Below are positions 27,661 through 37,525 of a stretch of DNA of 64,000 nucleotides, in pieces. Position 1 is the stretch's first letter; the number at the start of each line of letters is the position of its first letter. The DNA is from JAHBVL01 sp964461025 (lineage in GTDB: Bacteria > Chloroflexota > Chloroflexia > Thermomicrobiales > UBA6265). The notes under the pieces were generated by a model. It was not told the DNA's origin, did no database searches, and saw only the letters and a program-made list of their open reading frames with translations. The DNA is taken from positions 3,812-67,811 of the forward strand of contig CAYWSE010000011.1 in the NCBI GenBank assembly GCA_964461025.1. Reading direction: 5' to 3'. The position numbers and the translations under genes are program-made.

Positions 27661-29280
27661 CTATCCAAAGAGAGCCGCCGATTCACGTTCAGACGAGAAC
27701 TCGATGTCTGGGAGGCGAATCATGCGAATCGAGAGCAATGCGCCTCCAATTCCGGCCAGCAGAGGGACAATCAGCGCCAACTGCAAAGATCTCGGCCGTG
27801 ATTCGGTGTTGATGTGAATGATCTCTTCCTCCTTCTCCGCTGAGACTCCGGTAATGAGCTCCTCGAGCTGGGTATTGCTCATGATCTGCGCGTCCTCCTC
27901 GAGGACTTGCGCAACCTGTTGTTGTTCCGCGGGGTCCAGGACTGTGCTTTCCTCGGCCATGGAAGTGAACAGAAATGACAGGCTCCCCAACATGACCGCG
28001 CCGGCGAACGCCAGGCCGACCGAAAGGCCGAATTGCCCTGCCGCAGAGTTCACGCCCGCCGCTTCACTGATCCGCTCGTCTGGAATTGGAGCAAGCGTGA
28101 AATTGTTGAGCTGCGAGACGAGCAAGCCAAGGCCAGTTCCCATTCCAATAAGCGGTACGACGAAAGACCAGCCAGAATCAGCCCGCGGCACGACGATGAT
28201 CAGCAGGATCGTACCGAGCGTCAGTACCAGGAAACCTGCTCGGACGATGCTCGCCGGACGTCGCTTGCCGGCCCGTTTGCCGGCGACCATGGCGATCAGA
28301 AACATGCTGATCGAGAGAGGCGCAATCGAAAGGCCCGCCTTCATGGCGTTGTATTCGAGCACCATCTGAAAGAAGATCGGCAGCACGATCATTGCGCCGC
28401 CAAGCGCCAATTGCTGCAGGAGCTGCTGCGAAATCCCGATTCTGAAGTGGGGAGATCGAAAAAGTCCAACGTCCAGCAGGGCCGAGCGATTGTTCTTCTT
28501 TTGCCTGATGAGCCAGTACACCAGCGCCGCGATCGCGACCGCTCCTACGCCAATCACTGCTCCGACCGAGCTGGCGCCTTCCTGCCAGAGAAGAATGCCA
28601 AGCACAATGCCGCCCATGCCGAGAACTGACAGAACCGCGCCCACCATGTCAATGCCTCGTGGCCCGGTGTACGGGACGTCCTTGATGAGTTTGACGCCAG
28701 ACAGAACAACGCCAATCACGACAACTTCGAGGAGAAACCCAGCCCGCCACGAGATATATGTCGTGATGAATCCGCCGATCAGGGGCCCCACAGCCGCGGC
28801 GATAGCGGCCGAGGCGCCAACAAGGGCATAGACACTGGCCTGAGACCGTCCTTCGAAATTGCCATGGATCAATGACTGCATGGCAGGCAATAGCAGAGAA
28901 GCGCCCAGTCCGCCGATCACTGCCCAGAAGATAATGATCGACGTGAGGTTCTGGGTTAAGGTCATCGACAGCGCGCCGAGCGCATACGCAAGGAGACCGA
29001 CGACGTATGCTCGCCGCCGGCCGATGAGGTCCCCGACCTTGCTATTGATCAGAATGAACGCCGCGGAAATCAGCGCTTCCAGCGCGATCGCGGCCTGAAC
29101 TCCTGATACCGTCGTATCGAGATCTTTGACCACCGCCGAGATTGAGACATTCATCAGTGAGGTGTCAACCACCAGCACAAACATCGCCATGGCAAGGAGG
29201 AAGGCCAGTTTTCGCTCCTGGCCCGTGAGTTTTGCCGGGGCGGCGTCAGCGGCGACCAGGTCGCTCTCTTGAGACGTCAT
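27661..29280 (-). CDS. MFS transporter, DHA2 (14-TMS drug:H+ antiporter) family
   Basis: The 539-residue protein has about 14 hydrophobic segments and an EmrB/QacA-like layout. VLVVDTSLMNVSIS lies in TM1, GRRRAYVVGLLAYALG in the TM2-3 loop and TM3, and a long periplasmic loop with acidic residues falls before the last helix. Substrates of the family are cationic drugs, organic ions or amino acids. A 19-nt motif shared with the arcA promoter region lies 270 nt upstream, so it may be co-regulated with the arginine deiminase operon. Confidence 0.9.
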   Translation of the reverse strand: MTSQESDLVAADAAPAKLTGQERKLAFLLAMAMFVLVVDTSLMNVSISAVVKDLDTTVSGVQAAIALEALISAAFILINSKVGDLIGRRRAYVVGLLAYALGALSMTLTQNLTSIIIFWAVIGGLGASLLLPAMQSLIHGNFEGRSQASVYALVGASAAIAAAVGPLIGGFITTYISWRAGFLLEVVVIGVVLSGVKLIKDVPYTGPRGIDMVGAVLSVLGMGGIVLGILLWQEGASSVGAVIGVGAVAIAALVYWLIRQKKNNRSALLDVGLFRSPHFRIGISQQLLQQLALGGAMIVLPIFFQMVLEYNAMKAGLSIAPLSISMFLIAMVAGKRAGKRRPASIVRAGFLVLTLGTILLIIVVPRADSGWSFVVPLIGMGTGLGLLVSQLNNFTLAPIPDERISEAAGVNSAAGQFGLSVGLAFAGAVMLGSLSFLFTSMAEESTVLDPAEQQQVAQVLEEDAQIMSNTQLEELITGVSAEKEEEIIHINTESRPRSLQLALIVPLLAGIGGALLSIRMIRLPDIEFSSERESAALFG

Positions 29281-29617
29281 CTAGCGGGAAAAAGACTTAC
29301 GGTCTGCAAGCATTGAGTGCTCTGGCAAGCAGGAATGGTCGATAGCAATTGCCATCGAGAGCATACCGACCAGGATTGCGCTGGTGAGAGCACTCCACTG
29401 AGATGCAAATAGGACGATTCCGCCCGCCACGCCGTTGCGAGGAAAGAAGTACGGGACATCGTCGCTGCCTTTCTGAAGCCTGACGTCTAAAAGCTCGATT
29501 TGAGACTCGCCACCAACAGACCGATGGTATGGACCGGGACTGCCTGACGCTATCGCTCGAAAGTGGTAAACGCCAGACGGCTTGCCACCGAGCCGGCGAG
29601 GTCACGGTCCGAATCCA
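29281..29617. other. Intergenic region between arcC and the MFS gene
   Basis: No gene with a proper start is visible. One minus-strand frame stays open from about 29590 to 29281 and looks partly coding, but it has no usable start codon. The notable content is the 19-nt motif at 29551-29569. Confidence 0.6.
29551..29569 (-). promoter_or_regulatory. 19-nt motif shared with arcA upstream region, copy 2
   Basis: TATCGCTCGAAAGTGGTAA on the plus strand is identical to 39387-39405. Both copies have the same orientation relative to the leftward genes they precede (MFS exporter here, arcA there). An exact 19-mer in two intergenic regions is very unlikely by chance. A regulator or sigma-factor site is inferred. 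Confidence 0.6.
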
Positions 29618-30532
29618 TCAGTCGGGGCGGAAATTCGTGCCTTTGATGCCAGCAACGATGTCCTCGATCTCCTCGAGTGAACCAATTGCTGCTCTCTTCC
29701 CTGTTCTTTCTGTGAAGAGGGAAGCGGCAGCGACCTTCGGCCCCATGGAACCTGCAGGGAACGGATGCTCCGCGATCTCCGACGGCGTCACGTTCTCAAG
29801 CCTCTTTTGTTCAGGCGTACCCCAACCAGTGTAGACGCCGTCGACGTCCGTCGCCATGATGTAGAGGTCAGCATCGAGCTCCTTTGCCAGTAGTGCACTG
29901 GCATAGTCCTTGTCGATGACTGCTTCGACTCCTTCGAGGATGCGCTCTCGTTCGGGGTCGTAGGCAGTGGGAATTCCGCCGCCACCTGCACAGATGACGA
30001 CAGCGCCGTGTTCCAGCATCCACCGAACCGGGCGGATCTCGAAAATGCGTTTGGGCAACGGTGACGGCACGACTCTCCGCCATTTGTCGCCGTCCTGCTT
30101 CATCACCCAGCCTTTCGCTTCGGCAACTCTCTTTGACTGCTCGAGGTCATAGACGGGGCCAACGAACTTCGTCGGGTTCTGAAAGGCGGGGTCAGCCCGA
30201 TCGACCTCCACCATGGTCAGAATCGAGGCCAGCGGCTGTTCCTGAGGCAGCAGATTGCCAAGTTCGATTTCAAGAAGATAGCCGATCATTCCCTGCGTCT
30301 CCGCGCCGAGCACATCCAGCGGATACGGATCAACTTCTGGATACGCTTCGGCCTGCAACGCAAGCAGACCGACCTGAGGGCCATTCCCATGAGATACGAC
30401 GATCTCGTGGTCTTTGACCAGCGGTGCGATCTGCTTCGCGGCAACCCGAATGTTTTCCTGCTGATTCTCGGCGGTCATCGCTTCGCCGCGTTTCAGAAGC
30501 GCATTTCCGCCAAGGGCAATCACGATACGCAT
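29618..30532 (-). CDS. arcC: Carbamate kinase
   Basis: This enzyme makes ATP from carbamoyl phosphate and ADP, releasing CO2 and ammonia, the energy-yielding last step of the arginine deiminase pathway. ATG 30532 (AAAGGA upstream) gives 304 residues starting RIVIALGGNALL. VVSHGNGPQVG, VICAGGGGIP and the late PFPAGSMGPKV are diagnostic. It is the last gene of the ADI operon, 81 nt after the ATPase. Confidence 0.96.
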   Translation of the reverse strand: MRIVIALGGNALLKRGEAMTAENQQENIRVAAKQIAPLVKDHEIVVSHGNGPQVGLLALQAEAYPEVDPYPLDVLGAETQGMIGYLLEIELGNLLPQEQPLASILTMVEVDRADPAFQNPTKFVGPVYDLEQSKRVAEAKGWVMKQDGDKWRRVVPSPLPKRIFEIRPVRWMLEHGAVVICAGGGGIPTAYDPERERILEGVEAVIDKDYASALLAKELDADLYIMATDVDGVYTGWGTPEQKRLENVTPSEIAEHPFPAGSMGPKVAAASLFTERTGKRAAIGSLEEIEDIVAGIKGTNFRPD

Positions 30533-30613
30533 CGCGCATCCTTTCGTTCGAAGATAGCGAACTGACGAGATGGGCCGTATCGGGCCGGCCACTGCCCCAT
30601 ACCTGGCGAAATG

Positions 30614-33391
30614 CTAGCTGGCCACGGCCTCGCCGACGATGCCTGCGCCCGGCGCTGGCGACGAATCCAAGTCGGATGTCGTCATGCTCAGGAGACCAGT
30701 GCGCCGGAGCACGATCTTGGCGACTTCAAAGATCGCCAAAACGATGACTGTTGCCAGCAGGCAGATTCCCCACTGATCGCGGGTCAACGAGACTGTCTCA
30801 AAGATCCGCTGCAGGAAACCAATCTCTGTCACCAGGACAGTCAATACAATCACGAGCCCGGAAAGATAAACGAATTGCCGGTTTACGAAAGCCGCCGGAG
30901 CGAGTCCACCGTGCTCCGGATCTCGCGTCGATATGGCGGCAACCAAATGCAACAGCGAAAGAGCGACCATTCCCATCGTCAATGCGACGGGCAAACTGTA
31001 TTGGTCCTCACCGTACGCCACGGTGATCAGCGTCGCAACCGCGATTACCAATCCGGCAAGAATCAATCGGATCGCAACGGGTCTTGGCAGAACGGGCGCA
31101 TTCGCGCCGCGCGGACGCTGCCTCATCAACCCTGGCATGGCGGCATCGAAGCCCAATCCAATCGCCAGCGGAACATCGATGGCGAAATTGACCCACAGAA
31201 TTTGCAGCGGCGTAAGTGGGATGCCGTCGGCAACATTGAAGATGCCCGCCATGACGAATAGCGCAATGAATGCCGTGATGACGCCGATCTGGAATCTCAC
31301 ATACTTCATCAGGTTGTCGTACAGCCCGCGACCGCCCTCCACCGCTTTGACAATGGTCGCGAAGTTATCGTCGGTCAAGATCATCTCGGCAGCTTCTTTG
31401 GTGACCTCCGTACCGGTGATCCCCATCGCCACGCCAATGTCGGCGCGTTTCAGTGCGGGCGCGTCGTTGACCCCGTCGCCGGTCATTGCGACCACGTTGT
31501 TCTGCCTCTTCAACGTTTCCACGAGTCGCACTTTATCCTCGGGAGCGACCCTGGCGATCACTCCGATATCCGCGATACGGTTACCGAGCTCCTCATCACT
31601 CATTGCCGCGAATTCGGCGCCTGTGATGGCCTGTCCTTCGATGCCGAGCTGACCAGCGATGGCGGCCGCGGTCGTAGCGTGATCTCCCGTGATCATTCGG
31701 ATGCGAATGCCGGCATCATGACACAGTGCAATCGCATCCTTCGCCTCTTTGCGGGGCGGATCGACGATGCCGACAAGCGCGACGAGTTCGAGGTCGCTGA
31801 CCCATTGCATCAGGTCGCCCGTTGCATCGAACTTCGCCGCTGGAATCTCCCGGGACGCGACCGCCATCACCCGCAATCCATTGCTGGCCAGACGGTCGTT
31901 CTCGGAGAGGACCGTTTCACGATATTCATCCATTGGCGCGAGAGCGCCGCCGGGCAGCCGCCCGGTCGTGGATTTCGACAGCACGACGTCAGGAGCACCT
32001 TTGACGAAGCACTTGATGAGAGGCGCTCCCTTAGCGTCTTTCATTTCATGGAAGGTCGCCATGTACTTGTACGCGGAATCAAAAGGCACCTCTGCGATGC
32101 GCGGATACTCCTGTCTCGTTCCGGCAACATCAATGCCGCCTTTGGCGGCGAGCACAACGAGCGCTCCTTCCGTCGGGTCACCGACAATCTCGCCATCGGC
32201 CACGCTCGCATCCGAGCACAGCGCCATCGGCAGCATGATGTCGTCGAAGTTCGGATCCCCTTCGCCAGCTACGCGCAAGATTTTGCCTTCTGTCGAATAG
32301 CCCTCTCCGTCAATCTGATATTTGCGTCCCGGCACCACAAGCTCGCGAGCTGTCATCTGATTCAACGTCAACGTGCCTGTCTTGTCTGAGCAGATCGCCG
32401 ACGTCGAACCGAGCGTCTCGACAGATCGCAGGCGCTTGACGATCGCGCCTTTCTCGGCAAGCTTCTGCGTGCCGAGCGAAAGCAGCGTGGTCACCACTGC
32501 AGGCATGCCGGTGGGAATGGCGGCGATCGCGAGGCTCATTCCCAGCAGGAACATCTCGTCGGCGGATTGATCGCGGACGAGGCCGATCGCTACGATGAGT
32601 ACGAGCGCGATGGCAGCCGCGATTGTGATGATGATCGTCAACTGATCGAGCTGCTTGGTGAGTGGCGTTTTCTCCTGTTCAACGTCGCTGAGCATGCCCG
32701 AAATCTGACCCATCTGGGTTTCCATTCCGGTCGATGTGACGACCATTTCGCCGCGCCCGTGTGTCACGGTCGTGTTCATGAATGCCATGTTTACTCTGTC
32801 GGCGAGCGGCACTTCTGTTTCGTCGATCGACGCAATGTTCTTGTCAACAGGAGCACTCTCTCCGGTCAACCCTGCTTCTTCGATCTGCAGCGCTGCGGCG
32901 ATCAACAACCTGCCGTCTGCCGGCACCTTGTCGCCCGCTTCGAAAGTGACTACATCGCCCGGGACAAGCTCTTCGGCTGAAAGCACCACGGTTTCGCCGT
33001 CGCGCTTTACCTTTGAGGTCATGATCAGCATCTTGCGCAGGGCGGCAACGCTCTCCGCGGCCTTTCCTTCCTGGTTCAGGCCGAGCACGGCATTGAACAC
33101 CGTCAGACCAAGGACAAGAACCCCTGTCCCATAGTCCTGCAGCGCGAAAATGCTGACAGCGGCGACGCCCAGCAGCACGAGCTGCATCAGGTCCTTGTAT
33201 TGCCGAAGGAACGCTTGCCAGACTGGCTCGGGAGGCTGCTCGTCGAGCTTGTTCGGGCCGTATTGGGACTGACGCTGCTTCGCAGTGCCGGAGGCCAGAC
33301 CAGTCGCGGGATCGACGTCGAGCGTTTCGCACGCTTTGTCGGCGGTCAGGTCGTACCACAACGGCCTGGAAGAGTTCGTAGCTGCTGCCAT
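30614..33391 (-). CDS. P-type (P2-like) cation-transporting ATPase
   Basis: The 925-residue protein has the N-terminal cation-ATPase domain, the actuator motif TGES, the phosphorylation site CSDKTGTLT (Asp336), TGDGVNDAPALK, and about 10 membrane helices. Ca2+ pumps have a Glu in the M4 motif P-E-G-L-P. Here it is IPTGMP, with Thr294, and M6 reads WVNFAIDVP, lacking the Thr of the Ca2+ site. The ion is therefore not evident and Ca2+ is doubtful. Its ATG directly follows the nhaC stop and its GGAGG lies in nhaC, so the two are coupled. Confidence 0.92.
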   Translation of the reverse strand: MAAATNSSRPLWYDLTADKACETLDVDPATGLASGTAKQRQSQYGPNKLDEQPPEPVWQAFLRQYKDLMQLVLLGVAAVSIFALQDYGTGVLVLGLTVFNAVLGLNQEGKAAESVAALRKMLIMTSKVKRDGETVVLSAEELVPGDVVTFEAGDKVPADGRLLIAAALQIEEAGLTGESAPVDKNIASIDETEVPLADRVNMAFMNTTVTHGRGEMVVTSTGMETQMGQISGMLSDVEQEKTPLTKQLDQLTIIITIAAAIALVLIVAIGLVRDQSADEMFLLGMSLAIAAIPTGMPAVVTTLLSLGTQKLAEKGAIVKRLRSVETLGSTSAICSDKTGTLTLNQMTARELVVPGRKYQIDGEGYSTEGKILRVAGEGDPNFDDIMLPMALCSDASVADGEIVGDPTEGALVVLAAKGGIDVAGTRQEYPRIAEVPFDSAYKYMATFHEMKDAKGAPLIKCFVKGAPDVVLSKSTTGRLPGGALAPMDEYRETVLSENDRLASNGLRVMAVASREIPAAKFDATGDLMQWVSDLELVALVGIVDPPRKEAKDAIALCHDAGIRIRMITGDHATTAAAIAGQLGIEGQAITGAEFAAMSDEELGNRIADIGVIARVAPEDKVRLVETLKRQNNVVAMTGDGVNDAPALKRADIGVAMGITGTEVTKEAAEMILTDDNFATIVKAVEGGRGLYDNLMKYVRFQIGVITAFIALFVMAGIFNVADGIPLTPLQILWVNFAIDVPLAIGLGFDAAMPGLMRQRPRGANAPVLPRPVAIRLILAGLVIAVATLITVAYGEDQYSLPVALTMGMVALSLLHLVAAISTRDPEHGGLAPAAFVNRQFVYLSGLVIVLTVLVTEIGFLQRIFETVSLTRDQWGICLLATVIVLAIFEVAKIVLRRTGLLSMTTSDLDSSPAPGAGIVGEAVAS

Positions 33392-34912
33392 TTAGTTTCC
33401 TCCCGCAGCGGACGCTTCGGTAGCGGCCGGACCGGATGCAGATTCAAAATCATCGTACTTGATCATCCGGAATCCCAGGAATCCGTAGATCAGTGATATG
33501 ACCGGATTAATAAGGTTGAAGAAGCAATACGGAAGGTACTCGAAGGTTGCGACTCCGAGCACCGCGGCATGATAGGCGCCGCAGGTGTTCCAGGGAATGA
33601 GAACCGAAGTCACAGTCCCGTTGTCTTCGACGATCCTCGAAAGAGTCTCCGGCCGGTATCCCTGTTTCTTGAACTCGGGACTGAATGTCCGCGCCGGAAT
33701 GACGTCGGCGACATACTGATCCCCGGCCAGCACATTCAGGCCAATCGCGCTTCCTGCCACTGCTGCTGTGAGCTTACCGGGCGAATCGGCATGCGCTATC
33801 AATGGCTCGACCAGACGGTGGAGGTATCCCGCTCTCTCCATGACCGCACCAAATGCCAGAGCTCCGATGATCAGCCAGAGCGTGATGAGCATGCTACTCA
33901 TGCCGCCGCCGCTGAACAGCGAATCGATCTCCGGCACTCCCGTATCGGGACTGAATCCGGTAGCGGTCGATGAGATGACAGCCTTCAGGTTCATTGCGAG
34001 TGTGTTCAAACTGGGATCAGCAACGAACGATTCGACCACATCTGGTTGGGTGAAGCAGGCCAGGACGGCCGATCCGAGTGCAGTCAGGTAAATCGCGATG
34101 AACGGCGGAAGCTTCAGCAGACTGAGCACAACGAGCAGCACGATCGGCGCCAGGGTGATTGGACCTATGTTGAACGCCGCATCGAGCGTCGCCTTGGCCT
34201 GGCTGGTGTCAATGGCCGTCGAGGAAACATCCGCCCGCCAGCTGATGATCAGGAAGAGCACCGAAGCGATGACGAAAGACGGGACGACGGTCCACATCAT
34301 GGCTTTGATGTGGGCTGATACCGATGCGCCGGTGATGCTCGGCACAAGGACCGTTGTTTCAGAGAGCGGGCACATTTTGTCGCCCATATATGCTCCCGAA
34401 ATCGCCGCTCCGGCAGTGATGGCGGCATCCATGCCGAGGACTTGAGAAATCCCGATGAAGGCCACTCCGAGGGTTCCGGCCGTCGTCCACGAGCTACCGG
34501 TTACGAGTCCGGTAATGGCGCAGATCACCGCCACCGCAAAGTAGAAAAAGCTTGGCTCCAGCAAATCGAGACCGTAATAGATCACGGTCGCGATGGTGCC
34601 GCCCATGTTCCATGCGCCGAGGAGAGCGCCGACCGCCAGCAAGATGAAGATCGCGCTGAGACCGGCGGAAATCCCCTCGACTGTCGCGTTTCTCAGTTCG
34701 TCGAACGGTATTCCGCGCCGCGCGCCCATGAGCGCGGCAATTGTCGCCGCCGTAAACAAGCTGACCTGAATGGCCCCACCGCTCGAGTCGAGACCATAAA
34801 GCCAGACCGACGCGGCCAACAGCACGATCAGCGCAGCAACCGGCACCAACGCTTCGGTCAGTGACGGCTTTGGCAATGCGGACGGTTCTGGCCGTTGATG
34901 TATGTCACCCAT
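33392..34912 (-). CDS. nhaC: NhaC family Na+/H+ antiporter
   Basis: The 506-residue membrane protein has about 12 hydrophobic segments. The conserved segments GTLGVAFIGIS, GAYMGDKMCPLSETT and LIPWNTCGAYHA are typical of NhaC and its arginine/ornithine- or malate/lactate-exchanging relatives. Exchange of Na+ for H+ would be useful when ammonia and ion balance change, but an amino-acid substrate cannot be excluded. It lies between argF (29 nt) and the ATPase (0 nt). Confidence 0.88.
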   Translation of the reverse strand: MGDIHQRPEPSALPKPSLTEALVPVAALIVLLAASVWLYGLDSSGGAIQVSLFTAATIAALMGARRGIPFDELRNATVEGISAGLSAIFILLAVGALLGAWNMGGTIATVIYYGLDLLEPSFFYFAVAVICAITGLVTGSSWTTAGTLGVAFIGISQVLGMDAAITAGAAISGAYMGDKMCPLSETTVLVPSITGASVSAHIKAMMWTVVPSFVIASVLFLIISWRADVSSTAIDTSQAKATLDAAFNIGPITLAPIVLLVVLSLLKLPPFIAIYLTALGSAVLACFTQPDVVESFVADPSLNTLAMNLKAVISSTATGFSPDTGVPEIDSLFSGGGMSSMLITLWLIIGALAFGAVMERAGYLHRLVEPLIAHADSPGKLTAAVAGSAIGLNVLAGDQYVADVIPARTFSPEFKKQGYRPETLSRIVEDNGTVTSVLIPWNTCGAYHAAVLGVATFEYLPYCFFNLINPVISLIYGFLGFRMIKYDDFESASGPAATEASAAGGN

Positions 34913-34941
34913 GACATTGAGCTGCTTTCCGCTGCCCGCAA

Positions 34942-35955
34942 CTAGTCAGCGAGGGTCGAAACCAGAATCGCTTTGATGGTGTGCATCCGATTTTCCGCCT
35001 GGTCGAACACGATCGAAGCGGGACTCTCGAACACTTCATCGGTAACTTCCATGGCTTCCAGACCGTGTTTCTCGAAGATGTCCCGCCCGACCTTTGTCTC
35101 CGTGCTGTGAAACGCGGGCAGGCAATGCATGAACTTCGCGTTCGGGTTGCCGGTCTTGCGCATGACTTCGGCATTGACCTGGTAGGGCAACAAGAGCTTG
35201 ATGCGCTCGCCCCAGACCTCGATGGGCTCTCCCATCGACACCCAGACATCGGTGTGCACGAAGTCGGCACCCTTGACACCTTCGTCAATGTCTTCTGTCA
35301 GCGTGATCCGTGCTCCCGACTCTTCCGCCATTGTCCTGGCGATGCCGACCAGCTCATCCTCCGGCCACAGGTGTTTGGGCGCGACGATGCGCACATCCAT
35401 ACCCAGCTTGGCGCCCGTCTCCAGCAAGGAGTTGCCCATGTTGTTCCGCGCGTCTCCAAGAAACGCGTAAGCGGTCTGCTCGAGAGGCTTGCTGCTGTGC
35501 TCACGCATGGTCAGCACATCGGCAAGCATCTGCGTTGGATGAAACTCGTCCGTCAAGCCGTTGTAGACCGGAACACCAGCATACTGCGCCAGGATTTCCA
35601 CCGAATCCTGCGAGAAACCCCGATATTCGATGGCGTCATACATGCGGCCGAGCACGCGAGCGGTGTCTTTCATCGATTCTTTGTGGCCGATCTGGGACCC
35701 CTCCGGTCCCAGATACGTCACGTGAGCGCCCTGATCGTAGGCCGCAACCTCAAATGCGCAGCGCGTCCGCGTCGACGTTTTCTCAAAAATCAGGACGATC
35801 TCGCGTTTGGCGAGGTACTGAAACTCCTCACGGGCGAGCTTGCTTGCCTTGAGGTGCGCTGACAGATCGAGAAGCCCAACGAATTCCTCTTTTGTGAGGG
35901 CTGCAACGTCGAGAAGGCTATGACCCTTCAGACTGGATACAACTGGTGCAGACAC
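34942..35955 (-). CDS. argF: Ornithine carbamoyltransferase (probably catabolic)
   Basis: This enzyme converts citrulline and phosphate to ornithine and carbamoyl phosphate in the ADI pathway. The phosphate-binding STRTR motif, the HPTQMLAD segment and HCLPAFH are all present in 337 residues. The start is GTG 35955, with AAGGAG upstream. The longer open frame upstream has no family similarity. Catabolic direction is inferred from its place between the YfcC exchanger and arcC. Confidence 0.96.
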   Translation of the reverse strand: MSAPVVSSLKGHSLLDVAALTKEEFVGLLDLSAHLKASKLAREEFQYLAKREIVLIFEKTSTRTRCAFEVAAYDQGAHVTYLGPEGSQIGHKESMKDTARVLGRMYDAIEYRGFSQDSVEILAQYAGVPVYNGLTDEFHPTQMLADVLTMREHSSKPLEQTAYAFLGDARNNMGNSLLETGAKLGMDVRIVAPKHLWPEDELVGIARTMAEESGARITLTEDIDEGVKGADFVHTDVWVSMGEPIEVWGERIKLLLPYQVNAEVMRKTGNPNAKFMHCLPAFHSTETKVGRDIFEKHGLEAMEVTDEVFESPASIVFDQAENRMHTIKAILVSTLAD

Positions 35956-36001
35956 ATTGTGCTCCTTGCTTGAGTTTCGCCGGCTTGAGTAGGGGCGGCC
36001 A

Positions 36002-37525
36002 CTAATCGAGTGCAGAACCCCCGACGAGGACAACTGCGCATACCACTCCAAGGGCAAGAACGAGCGGCATCGCAAAACGCAACCAGGTTGGATACGGAAT
36101 GCGACCCACGGCCAGTCCTCCCATGACGACAGCATACGTCGGCGTCACCAGCGCCAGCAATCCGCTTCCGAATTGATACGAGGAGACTACCAGTGCGGCT
36201 GACACCCCCGCAAACGCCGCCAGCGGCACCATGATTGGCATCGTCACCGTCGCCAATCCGGAACTCGATGGAATCAGGAAGGAGAGCGGAATGAAGAGCA
36301 GGAAGAGCAACAGCACGAATCCTGTTCCATCAAGACCGCTGACCGCATCCTCTGCCCAGTGGAGAACCGTATCGGTAATCTGACCGTTGTTCATGACGAC
36401 TGAGATGCCACGCGCCACTCCAACGATCAAGGCAACGCCGAGCAAGTCGCGGGCGCCATCGACGAAGGCGTCGGTCAGACCAGTCTCCCCGAGCCCGCCA
36501 ACCATGCCGATGACGATGGCAAAGAGAATGAACGAAGAGCTCATCTCCGGGAACCACCACCAAAGGGTCGGCACGCTGATTCCCATGTCTTCCCACGGAA
36601 TGACGCCATACATCATCATCAAGAAGGCAAGAAAGAAGAGCGCCAGGACGACTTTCTGTTTGCCGGTCAGCGGTCCGAACTCGCTTGACTCTCCTCCGGC
36701 GCGGAGGAACTGACGTTCGTTTGCTTCCTTTTGATCGAAAACCAGTGATTTCGAAGGATCAGCCTGGACCTTCTTCGCATAGCGGCTGACCCAGAAAATG
36801 CCGAGCGCCAAGCCAACGATCAGGACGATCAATCGCCCGACGAGTCCTTCTGAAATCGAAATACCCGCAAAACCAGAAGCAATGCCAGTTGCAAACGGAT
36901 TGATCGTCGATCCGAGCACGCCAATGCCTGCTCCCAGCAAGATGACAGCAACACCGGTCAGCGCGTCGTAGCCCGCGGCGAGCATAACGGCAACAATCAG
37001 CGGATAGAACGCCAGCGTTTCTTCCGCCATGCCGTAGCTGGTGCCGCCGAGCGCGAAGATCGTCATCAGAACAGGAATCAGGAGGTTTTCGCGCCCTTCG
37101 AGCGACTTCACGACGCTCGCGATGCCGGCATTGATTGCGCCGGTCTTCATGGTCACGCCAAGAAAACCGCCAACGATCAGGACAAAGAGGGCAACATCGA
37201 TTGCGCCATACAGCTCGCCGTAATTGAAGGCGTTGACATTGCCAGTTTCGTCCTGGACGCCATACATTCCCTCGATCGGCGCCCGCAATGAATCGCGGAT
37301 GATCCTGGCTGGATCAGCCTCGACCTCGTGATAGGTTCCCGGAACCGGCGCGCCGGTGTCGTCGAGCTCATAACGGCCCGCCGGCACGACATAGGTCAGC
37401 ACTGCCATCAGGACGATCAGCAGGAAGAGAATCGTATAAGCGCCCGGCATCTTGAAACCGGACTTTGTTTCAGAGATAGCTTCGGCCTCGACGCCAGACG
37501 GTGGGAGAGCAGCGTTGTCGCTCAT
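36002..37525 (-). CDS. yfcC: YfcC family membrane antiporter, probable arginine/ornithine exchanger
   Basis: The 507-residue protein has about 12 membrane segments after a short cytoplasmic N-terminus, with YVVPAGRYELDD at the end of TM1 and GGTSYGMAEETLAFYP and IPSSSGLATVTMP as re-entrant-loop-like conserved motifs. YfcC proteins often stand in ADI operons in the role of ArcD, exchanging arginine for ornithine (family knowledge). Its ATG overlaps the stop of the upstream unknown gene by 4 nt. Confidence 0.88.
   Translation of the reverse strand: MSDNAALPPSGVEAEAISETKSGFKMPGAYTILFLLIVLMAVLTYVVPAGRYELDDTGAPVPGTYHEVEADPARIIRDSLRAPIEGMYGVQDETGNVNAFNYGELYGAIDVALFVLIVGGFLGVTMKTGAINAGIASVVKSLEGRENLLIPVLMTIFALGGTSYGMAEETLAFYPLIVAVMLAAGYDALTGVAVILLGAGIGVLGSTINPFATGIASGFAGISISEGLVGRLIVLIVGLALGIFWVSRYAKKVQADPSKSLVFDQKEANERQFLRAGGESSEFGPLTGKQKVVLALFFLAFLMMMYGVIPWEDMGISVPTLWWWFPEMSSSFILFAIVIGMVGGLGETGLTDAFVDGARDLLGVALIVGVARGISVVMNNGQITDTVLHWAEDAVSGLDGTGFVLLLFLLFIPLSFLIPSSSGLATVTMPIMVPLAAFAGVSAALVVSSYQFGSGLLALVTPTYAVVMGGLAVGRIPYPTWLRFAMPLVLALGVVCAVVLVGGSALD

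Noticed and set aside
29281..29592. Minus-strand frame of about 100 codons with a hydrophobic segment between arcC and the MFS gene
   Set aside because: It has no start codon until late and no ribosome-binding site; the shared 19-nt motif lies inside it.
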